From the NCBI GenBank assembly GCA_029256185.1, contig JAQSYI010000036.1:1-64000 (forward strand): a DNA stretch of 64,000 bases, given 5' to 3'. This document shows, piece after piece, positions 57,661-64,000 of this stretch. The stretch is from Paenibacillaceae bacterium. GTDB lineage: Bacteria > Bacillota > Bacilli > Paenibacillales > NBRC-103111. The notes below the pieces were generated by a model that was not told the origin of the DNA, searched no databases, and saw nothing but the letters and a program-made list of their open reading frames with translations. The position numbers and the translations under genes are program-made. Numbering within the stretch: position 1 is the stretch's first letter; every line of letters starts with the position of its first letter.

Positions 57661-59774
57661 TGACTATTAATCTCCTAACTGATCAACAAGAGAAGGGAAG
57701 GGACGCGCTGCTACAGCGCGTTCTAGCTACCCTTGAAGCAGTAAGACAGGATAGAGGCAGCGCCTACACTTTGCTTTTTGATCCATACTTCTTAGAGTCT
57801 TTGGTAAAGCTCCAAAATGTATCATACCCTGATTACGTTTCTACTAAGAAACAGGCCGAGGAACTTGTTCCCGCCGTTGAGTTCCGTAGAGCTCTAGCAC
57901 GAGAAGCCCGAGCTATTGCCAAAGAAGATCAGGCTATTGCGGAAAGCGACATTCCCACACTACAGGAAACGTTAGGAGAAGATTGCCCGGAACACCTTTC
58001 CGGGCTTCACATCCCTATCGGTTGGTGGGTAAGTAAGGAAGGTGTCTTGAAGCGCCTCACAGACCGCTATGGAAATATAGAGTGGATACGCATTTGCAGT
58101 TGGCCATTGATTGTGAGTGGTGTATTTAAGGGATATCAGACGAACGAAATGAAATTCGAACTGATGTTTCTCCGAAGAGGGGAATGGCATAATCTCTTGC
58201 TGACTCGCACGGAAGCGTTAAATTATAAGAGCCTGCAAAATATTGCATCAGCAAAAGGGGCCCCCATTGACTCGTCAAACAGCAAGGACGTAGTAAAGTA
58301 CATTTCAGCTTTCGAATCTATTAATGATTGTAATTATAAAATGAAATATACAATTGATAAGATTGGATGGCTCCCTGAGCATAAACTACTGGTAACTTCA
58401 GATGGGATTTACTCTACCGGAGGCAGGCTTACTGAGACAGACTATGTATTTCAACCATCCCACAAAACGATTGAATTTCAAATTCAGAAGATTACTGATC
58501 TAAGTGCTGCACAAGCAGTTATTCCTAAACTGCTTCTATTGAATCAGATTGAAGTTACTTTGCCTGTAATCGGCTGGATGTTTGCAAGTACGATATCTAC
58601 ATTCATACGTAGACTAAATGATAGTCAGTTTCCATTATTGTCTATTTGGGGGAGACCAGGTTCAGGAAAAAGTACTCTTGCGGAACTGCTCCTCAGAGTA
58701 ACAGGAAACAACAGTGAGTTACAAAGAATATCGACGTCCTATGCTACAATGAAACAACTTTCGGAAACGAATGCTCTTGCTATTGTTTATGATGAACTGA
58801 AACCGAACGAAATGGGAGAGCGTATTATTAACCAATTTACGGAGAAGATGAAGCTTCTGTACAGACAAGATAGTGATTCAAGAGGTAGACCTGGAGGCGT
58901 AGACTACTTTCCCTATATTCGACCTATGGCCTACATTGGTGAGGATTATCTGAGGAACAATCAGGCCGTAGTTGAACGCAGCATTATCATCCACATGTCA
59001 CGCAATTGGTTAGAAAAAAACAGTAAAATAGCAGATACGATGTGCAGAAGCGTTTTGAACCATGATTTAAGTGCAGTCAGCGGAGCATTTTGGGAGTTCA
59101 TCTTCAATTATTTGGCCCATGACGACCTGAACAATGATTTAGCAGAGGCCACAGAAATAGTTAAATCTTTTGAAAGCTTACAACTGCATTTCCGTATTCA
59201 ATGGAACGTAACGGTTTATATAATTGGAATCCTGATGTACAAACGAATGTTGGTTTGGCTCGGCTGTGAAGTTCCTTTTGGTATTGATGAAATGAAGCAG
59301 TCCATAACCTACACCCTTACAGCAGTTACTGAGGATATGGAGAGCCTCCTTGATCGGCTTCTTATTGCTTTCAACTATGATCATCGGCAATTCTCAGAGT
59401 CAGACATCCTGCTTGATCGGGAAAATCATTTGTTGTTTGTAACTGCAAGCAAATTCAAAGCGTATGTCACGATGAATAACCAGCAAAAATGCTCAGCAGC
59501 CCAATTAAAATCCGAACTGGAATACAGCTTCCAAAACGGTGGTTATGTCGGGAACGGCAAAGAGTATTATTTACAGAAAAAGATTAAAGGGCATAATGGC
59601 TGGAGATATGTATTCCAAACGTTAAAACTGGAGAAGGTTACCGACATAGCAGAGGATGCTTGGTTAAATGAACCGGAAATGCCGAACGAGGTAAGCCCAC
59701 CACCTGAACGACAACTCTCCAACGACCGTTCAGGTAGGCTTCGAACATCTCACAATAAAAAAACACCGTCTTGA
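57660..59774 (+). CDS. DUF927-domain ATPase/helicase of the mobile element
   Basis: 704 residues from the ATG at 57660 (GGAGGATTG). A DUF927-like N-terminal part (HIPIGWWVSKEGVLKRL near residue 120) is followed by a P-loop ATPase: Walker A GRPGSGKSTLAELL (about 331-339), Walker B ALAIVYDEL, and a C-terminal arginine-rich segment. Resembles replicative or loader helicases paired with AEP primases on plasmids and integrated elements. Confidence 0.85.
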   Translation: MTINLLTDQQEKGRDALLQRVLATLEAVRQDRGSAYTLLFDPYFLESLVKLQNVSYPDYVSTKKQAEELVPAVEFRRALAREARAIAKEDQAIAESDIPTLQETLGEDCPEHLSGLHIPIGWWVSKEGVLKRLTDRYGNIEWIRICSWPLIVSGVFKGYQTNEMKFELMFLRRGEWHNLLLTRTEALNYKSLQNIASAKGAPIDSSNSKDVVKYISAFESINDCNYKMKYTIDKIGWLPEHKLLVTSDGIYSTGGRLTETDYVFQPSHKTIEFQIQKITDLSAAQAVIPKLLLLNQIEVTLPVIGWMFASTISTFIRRLNDSQFPLLSIWGRPGSGKSTLAELLLRVTGNNSELQRISTSYATMKQLSETNALAIVYDELKPNEMGERIINQFTEKMKLLYRQDSDSRGRPGGVDYFPYIRPMAYIGEDYLRNNQAVVERSIIIHMSRNWLEKNSKIADTMCRSVLNHDLSAVSGAFWEFIFNYLAHDDLNNDLAEATEIVKSFESLQLHFRIQWNVTVYIIGILMYKRMLVWLGCEVPFGIDEMKQSITYTLTAVTEDMESLLDRLLIAFNYDHRQFSESDILLDRENHLLFVTASKFKAYVTMNNQQKCSAAQLKSELEYSFQNGGYVGNGKEYYLQKKIKGHNGWRYVFQTLKLEKVTDIAEDAWLNEPEMPNEVSPPPERQLSNDRSGRLRTSHNKKTPS

Positions 59775-59815
59775 TTAACCCCTTCATATCAACTAATACC
59801 AGGAGGACACAGAAA

Positions 59816-60229
59816 ATGATTAATATAATCCTACTGATTAAACAAGTGTATTCTATTGCAAAAGAGCGTGACAATAATATTAAAAAATTTGGAAAGAAAC
59901 GTTTATCTACCTCTCCCGAAGGATACAAGGCATACAAGGCTTATCTTGATTCTCCACAATATATGAAAATAGAAACGGCCAATCAGATTTTGAGAGACTA
60001 TTTAGAGAGCCTTGAGAGGAAAGAAGTCGGTATGCTATTGACAATCATGTATCTCGGTAAGGATAGGAATTACAATGAGCAAGCTTCGTATACAGAACGT
60101 CTCAACTCGCTTTACTCCAGTTTGCACGCTGGGAGCAATAAAGAAATTGAAGTGAATATGCTAATGGAAAAAGCAGACCTCAGTCAGTACCTTAAAGAAG
60201 GTGCAAAGATTATCGGAATTGACGTTTAA
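59816..60229 (+). CDS. Hypothetical protein of the mobile element
   Basis: 137 residues from the ATG behind AGGAGG. Helical and charged (KERDNNIKKFGKKRLSTSPEGYKAYKAYLDSPQYMKI). Not recognised; the third gene of the replication operon, ending at a terminator. Confidence 0.65.
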   Translation: MINIILLIKQVYSIAKERDNNIKKFGKKRLSTSPEGYKAYKAYLDSPQYMKIETANQILRDYLESLERKEVGMLLTIMYLGKDRNYNEQASYTERLNSLYSSLHAGSNKEIEVNMLMEKADLSQYLKEGAKIIGIDV

Positions 60230-60241
60230 TAAACGCAAAAA

Positions 60242-60276
60242 AGCCGGGAGCCAGCTTGGTTCCCGGTTGTTTTTTA
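60242..60276. terminator. Bidirectional terminator between the replication operon and the integrase
   Basis: 10-bp stem GCCGGGAGCC / GGTTCCCGGT (two G-U pairs), six-T run on the plus strand and an A-run before it, so it works for both convergent transcripts. Confidence 0.85.
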
Positions 60277-61116
60277 TTAAAGAAATGCTCTATCGATTGC
60301 TGCCGCTAACTCTTTTGATGTTGGTAGAGAGTAGCGCTTTGTCATATTTATGTCAGAATGTCCCGTAAGTGTTGCCACAGTACTAATATCTGTCCCAGAC
60401 GCGACAAGCCGCCGCGCGAATGAATGACGTAAAGCATGAGGGTGCGTTCCGAATTTGGAGAGCATATGCTGTACAGCTCTGCTGGAGAGACGCTGCATCC
60501 TCGTGCTAATATATAAGGCTGGGTGAGCATCATCTCGTGTTGAAAGATACAGGGACAAATGATAACGAACCTCACGAGAAAGAGGTAAAGATCGTGATTT
60601 CCCACCCTTTGCTTGCCTCACGATCATTTCCCCACTGCGCTCATTTATCGATGTATCCTCACGATTTAAGGCACATAGCTCTGAAACTCGCACCCCAGTT
60701 TCAAGGAGCATATAAACAATTGCGGTATCCCGCTTGCTACCGCATTTCTCGACCTCGCGTTTGAGTCGCTTAATTTCAAGCTCTCCCAGAGACTTTGGAG
60801 CTGTTTGACGTTTGTTTTGGGGTTTGATGCGCTTGATATTCTCTACGATTTCGGGACGCCGTATAAATCGGGCATAGACACTGATGCAAGCATAGATTTT
60901 GTCTACTGTTGCAGGATGTTTACCATCCCTCTCAAGCGAATTGATATAGGCTTGTACATCATAGCGTGTGAGCTCCGATAATTCACCACCGTTCTGATCA
61001 AGCCAGCAGCCAAACGCTTCCATAATACGTCTGTAGGTGATGACCGTATTTTCCGCTTTGCCTAGCCCTTCTTGAGCGCCAAGAAATTGCTGAACTTCTG
61101 CGACAAACTTTTCCAC
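60277..61116 (-). CDS. Tyrosine recombinase (integrase) of the mobile element
   Basis: About 279 residues from the GTG at 61116, which has GGGAGGGG upstream. N-terminal SAM-like core-binding domain, then the catalytic set: Arg (TGVRVSEL, about 143), Lys (AKGGKSR), HALRHSFAR (about 227-235), TGHSD (His, about 253) and Tyr in KRYSL (about 262). XerC/D-like in length. Probably inserts the element at tRNA-Ser. A terminator precedes it. Confidence 0.93.
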   Translation of the reverse strand: MEKFVAEVQQFLGAQEGLGKAENTVITYRRIMEAFGCWLDQNGGELSELTRYDVQAYINSLERDGKHPATVDKIYACISVYARFIRRPEIVENIKRIKPQNKRQTAPKSLGELEIKRLKREVEKCGSKRDTAIVYMLLETGVRVSELCALNREDTSINERSGEMIVRQAKGGKSRSLPLSREVRYHLSLYLSTRDDAHPALYISTRMQRLSSRAVQHMLSKFGTHPHALRHSFARRLVASGTDISTVATLTGHSDINMTKRYSLPTSKELAAAIDRAFL

Positions 61117-61130
61117 GTTTAACCCCTCCC

Positions 61131-61177
61131 AAAAAAGAACTTCCACGACACAGTAATAGTCCTTTATGTCGTGGAAG
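61131..61177 (-). terminator. Terminator between the FtsK-like gene and the integrase
   Basis: 11-bp perfect arms CTTCCACGACA/TGTCGTGGAAG with a 16-base loop, followed on the minus strand by TTCTTTTTT. It should keep the upstream transfer operon from reading into the integrase, so int would need read-through or its own promoter. Confidence 0.8.
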
Positions 61178-61197
61178 CCAGCTTCTCTGCAATTGGC

Positions 61198-63084
61198 TTA
61201 AAAAATATCATTAAAGTTTTCTGGTTTCATCTGCTTAATTGGCTCCAAGTTTCGTGTTCCAAAACCTAACTTATAGCCCTTATGTGGGTTTCTATATTCA
61301 AGGAACAACCGTCTGAATTCCATGTCATTAATAAATGGAACCTTAGTCAAACTATCCATCGGTGCATCCGTTCCCCGAACTATAAAAAGCCCAGCATAAT
61401 CTGTTGAGGGCAACCGTTCAAAAGCCGCGTTATTCCCAAGAGCGATTTGACTGCTCGTTTGCGAATCCATCCGGCCTATACAGCGGAACGAGATATTAGA
61501 ACGAAAATCTGTCGAACCAAGGCTTTCTTGTGAAGGCCGCTGTGTAGCAATCAACAAGTGAACACCGTTACTTCTCCCTTTAGCGGCAATTGACTTGATA
61601 CAGGCCATACCTTCTTCAAGTCCCTGCCATTTCTCAGTAAACTGTGCAAACTCGTCAAACACGATAAAGATTTCAGGCAGATTAGCACCTGTCATTTCGT
61701 TATATATAGCAATATCCGGCGATACCCCCCATTCTTTCAAAAGCTTTTCACGCCGTTCAACTTCCTGCGCTGTACCCTTTATTAACTCAAATGCAGCCTC
61801 TTTGGTTGTTGCAACTGGATAACCCACTTCTTCCGCAAAACCAAAGCTTACACCACCTTTTAAATCAACAAATACAGGCAAATGATTTTGCCGTTGAAGC
61901 TGCAAAATGATCGAATAAAGGGCAGTTGACTTACCCGCTCCCGTTGTCCCTGCCACAAGCCCGTGTGGTATTTTGTGATAATTCCATAGGACAATACCTT
62001 TGCAATTCACTCCTACAATCACCCCTTCCGGCGATTGAGCAGCAGCACGAAGGTCAATCATTTGCTGGAAATGAATTTCCTTTGGCAGTGGCTGCTTGGC
62101 GACCTCAACTCCAACCGTACCAATACCTTCATAGTCATGGTGAATGAAGAACACTTGCTTCTTTAAGTATGCTTCAATTCGGGTTAGGCTGTCCTCCCAG
62201 CGGGAAAAAGCAATGGCAGGAATGTCCCACACATAAATTTCTGTTGTGCCAAAATCACGATGGAGCGGAACGCTACAACCCCCTTCTTTCAAACGGAAAA
62301 CTTCTTGAAAAAATCGTTCCCACGCTTGTTTCATCGGGTAATAAAAAGTGGGAATGCCATCTTCTACAATCGGCACTGCTTCGGTTAATGCAGGTTTAAT
62401 AGATTTTGGTTGGAAGCGGCTGGTGACAAGCCATTGTTGAAAGTTATTGGCTTGGAGAGCGGCTTGAATTGGAGCCACTTTTTTCATGCGCTTACTGAAC
62501 AGCAATGATTTGGCTTGCCGCTGTAACTCCGCAAGGTGCGCATTAAAGAGATGTTCAGCCGCTTCATGATCAGTTGTTACTTCCCGGATAATCGGGAACA
62601 GCTTATGCCCTTTATATGTACAGACCAAGACGAACCATAATCCCGTAAGTAAGGAGATAGGAAACCAGTCAAAAGGGAGCCAACTAATCTGATGCAGGAC
62701 CATAACGGTCACTGTAGCGATACCAACCGAGCCTAAGAGCCACAGAACCCGCCGCCGAAGCGCTGGCACTTTTAAGCCAAGCCGAAGCCCCAGCCGGAAA
62801 TTCAAGGCCGTATAAGGGCATTTTACATCCTCATACCAAGTGATCTGCTTAACCGCCCATTCAACCATCCCTTGTGGCGTTTCGATTTCAAATACCGACT
62901 TACTGCTAAGCTCTCCCACCAAATTGTAAGCACGTTGTAAATCCTCCTTCGCTCCATTAATCCAAATGGAGATAACCTGCTTGCGAAGCCGCTGCGAGTC
63001 TTCCACTTGCCACCAAGCAATGAAGCGTTTAACCCAAGGATAAAATAAGGAGATACTTTTACGAACTTTTTGGATGATGTTCAC
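61198..63084 (-). CDS. FtsK/SpoIIIE-family DNA translocase of the mobile element
   Basis: About 628 residues from the GTG at 63084. Two membrane helices (about 113-156), a linker, then an FtsK-type motor: Walker A GTTGAGKSTAL (about 378-388), Walker B EIFIVFDEFAQF, and the GVHLLIATQRPSQESLG motif. Could pump double-stranded DNA between cells as TraB does in actinomycete elements, or serve as a TcpA/ConQ-type coupling protein. No gamma domain is evident. Confidence 0.9.
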   Translation of the reverse strand: MNIIQKVRKSISLFYPWVKRFIAWWQVEDSQRLRKQVISIWINGAKEDLQRAYNLVGELSSKSVFEIETPQGMVEWAVKQITWYEDVKCPYTALNFRLGLRLGLKVPALRRRVLWLLGSVGIATVTVMVLHQISWLPFDWFPISLLTGLWFVLVCTYKGHKLFPIIREVTTDHEAAEHLFNAHLAELQRQAKSLLFSKRMKKVAPIQAALQANNFQQWLVTSRFQPKSIKPALTEAVPIVEDGIPTFYYPMKQAWERFFQEVFRLKEGGCSVPLHRDFGTTEIYVWDIPAIAFSRWEDSLTRIEAYLKKQVFFIHHDYEGIGTVGVEVAKQPLPKEIHFQQMIDLRAAAQSPEGVIVGVNCKGIVLWNYHKIPHGLVAGTTGAGKSTALYSIILQLQRQNHLPVFVDLKGGVSFGFAEEVGYPVATTKEAAFELIKGTAQEVERREKLLKEWGVSPDIAIYNEMTGANLPEIFIVFDEFAQFTEKWQGLEEGMACIKSIAAKGRSNGVHLLIATQRPSQESLGSTDFRSNISFRCIGRMDSQTSSQIALGNNAAFERLPSTDYAGLFIVRGTDAPMDSLTKVPFINDMEFRRLFLEYRNPHKGYKLGFGTRNLEPIKQMKPENFNDIF

Positions 63085-63223
63085 GGCTTTCACCCGCCTC
63101 TGCCAAAAACATCCGCGCCATGTGGTCAAAAAGCGTTGACAGCTTCATATCGTTATCTAATGCCCAGCGCTTCAATTCCTTCAAAAGCTGCTTGTCCATT
63201 TGCAGGGTATAACGTTCACGCAT
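63059..63223 (-). CDS. Ribbon-helix-helix protein
   Basis: 54 residues from the ATG behind GGGAGGG: RERYTLQMDKQLLKELKRWALDNDMKLSTLFDHMARMFLAEAGES. Arc/MetJ-type DNA-binding pattern. Overlaps the translocase start by 26 bases; such small proteins often control copy, transfer or partition genes. Confidence 0.75.
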   Translation of the reverse strand: MRERYTLQMDKQLLKELKRWALDNDMKLSTLFDHMARMFLAEAGESREHHPKSS

Positions 63224-63283
63224 CTTGTCTTCCCTCCCATGAATATAGGGGCTTGACAACTATAGGCTCAAACCCCTATTGGT

Positions 63284-63712
63284 TTATTTGAACAATTCCC
63301 TGAGAAGCAACTCCAAATCAGGAGTATTCTCCATATCCACATAATCGTCCAAGTATCCTACTAAGCCCTTTGAGGAGGCCAAGCGCGCAAGTCCGCGTAC
63401 ATCCTCAGCCTCGTAGTCAGATTTGGTATGTTGGGCAAGCTCCGCAATACTTAGTTTGGTCCGCAAGGGATAATGCTGGTTGCGAATGTAAAGGAACAAC
63501 GCGGCGGCAAAAACCGGCCGCCTTTCTTTAGCTACATGCTGGTATATTGCCTCTTTACCGGAGCCTACCACTTTAATAAAACGAGCCGAATCGTCAAAAT
63601 GCGAAGTGGTAAAGGAATGGACCGAAGAGACTGACTGTTGCTCTGACTTGTTCTTCCCCAAGAATATCCAGCACAATAGTCCAATTAAAATCAAAGCACC
63701 TAAAAACGGCAT
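63284..63712 (-). CDS. Membrane-anchored hypothetical protein of the mobile element
   Basis: About 142 residues, one N-terminal membrane helix (LGALILIGLLCWIFL). The rest is soluble, with KVVGSGKEAIYQHVAKERRPVFAAALFLYIRNQHYPLRT and an acidic C terminus. AGGAGGTT upstream. Not recognised. Confidence 0.65.
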   Translation of the reverse strand: MPFLGALILIGLLCWIFLGKNKSEQQSVSSVHSFTTSHFDDSARFIKVVGSGKEAIYQHVAKERRPVFAAALFLYIRNQHYPLRTKLSIAELAQHTKSDYEAEDVRGLARLASSKGLVGYLDDYVDMENTPDLELLLRELFK

Positions 63713-64000
63713 TAGCATAACCTCCTAATTATCTGCACGAACGTGGTAAATACATTAAATAGCAAAGTAAGTTAAGTTCACATGAAGAGCATCTCCTTTC
63801 TGTATGAAACTTCTTCTTACTTTCGTTGACTCTCCGTAGTTCTGCTATTTAGACAAATTGCATTCTCCGCGGAACATTTTTTTCAGGAGAAGCAACGATG
63901 CAGAAAGGTGAAAAATAAAAATTCTCACCTTTCCTAATAAATGCGCGCTTCTATAGATTCAAAATACGAAAAAAGGATACCTCCTCACAAAAATGAGAAA
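63713..64000. other. Gene-free stretch at the right edge
   Basis: No ORF or RNA gene recognised. A hairpin AAAGGTGA / TCACCTTT with one mismatch (about 63913-63941) is visible, possibly a terminator for a gene beyond the edge. The stretch is AT-rich and has polypurine and polypyrimidine runs. It may include regulatory sequence for the leftward translocase operon. Confidence 0.5.

Overview
The window is chromosomal DNA from a spore-forming Gram-positive bacterium, most likely Paenibacillaceae. Evidence: spoIIR and a small acid-soluble spore protein gene (sspP), a Bacillus-like order upp-glyA-ywlG-rpiB-ywlE-mntP-ywlC-spoIIR...prmC-prfA beside the atp operon, a complex I operon without nuoEFG, frequent GTG/TTG starts with strong AGGAGG ribosome binding sites, and fairly high GC in the core genes. 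The species is inferred from layout, not from any search.

Layout. 0.2-10.4 kb: complete nuoABCDHIJKLMN operon, read leftwards, with its promoter and terminator. 10.8-11.3 kb: a small conserved gene on the other strand. 11.3-18.7 kb: F1Fo ATP synthase operon (atpZ/I-like genes, atpB,E,F,H,A,G,D,C) with its promoter. 18.8-23.6 kb: mnaA, upp, glyA, ywlG and rpiB; a ZTP riboswitch with terminator and a good promoter precede rpiB. 23.7-31.7 kb: ywlE, mntP, ywlC, spoIIR (sigma-F-like promoter), an HD-GYP protein, prmC, prfA and ychF. 32-39.3 kb: accessory chromosomal genes (MocR regulator with a divergent LysE exporter, PilZ protein, DnaA-box cluster, tadA, GntR-controlled ABC transporter, membrane-anchored Mrr-type nuclease).

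39.4-52.5 kb: tRNA-Arg(CCT), a HicA/HicB toxin-antitoxin pair, then a leftward PBSX-like contractile tail module (sheath, tube, chaperone with a canonical -1 frameshift site, short tape measure, LysM protein, baseplate, tail fibre, XkdX). No portal, terminase, capsid, holin or endolysin is seen, which suits a phage-tail-like particle or a decayed prophage. 52.8-55.5 kb: sspP and small probably spore-related genes, an alpha/beta hydrolase and an autoregulated TetR repressor.

55.6-64 kb: an integrated mobile element with visibly lower GC begins inside a tRNA-Ser(TGA) gene, leaving only its 3' part. It carries an XRE regulator, an archaeo-eukaryotic-type primase, a DUF927/ATPase helicase, a tyrosine recombinase, an FtsK-like translocase and a ribbon-helix-helix protein. 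No relaxase or type IV secretion gene is in view, but the element runs off the right edge. The combination (prim-pol, helicase, FtsK pump, tyrosine integrase, tRNA target) recalls the actinomycete AICE design and is the most unusual system here. Structured dispersed repeats, one pair with compensatory base changes, occur in several gaps of the core region.
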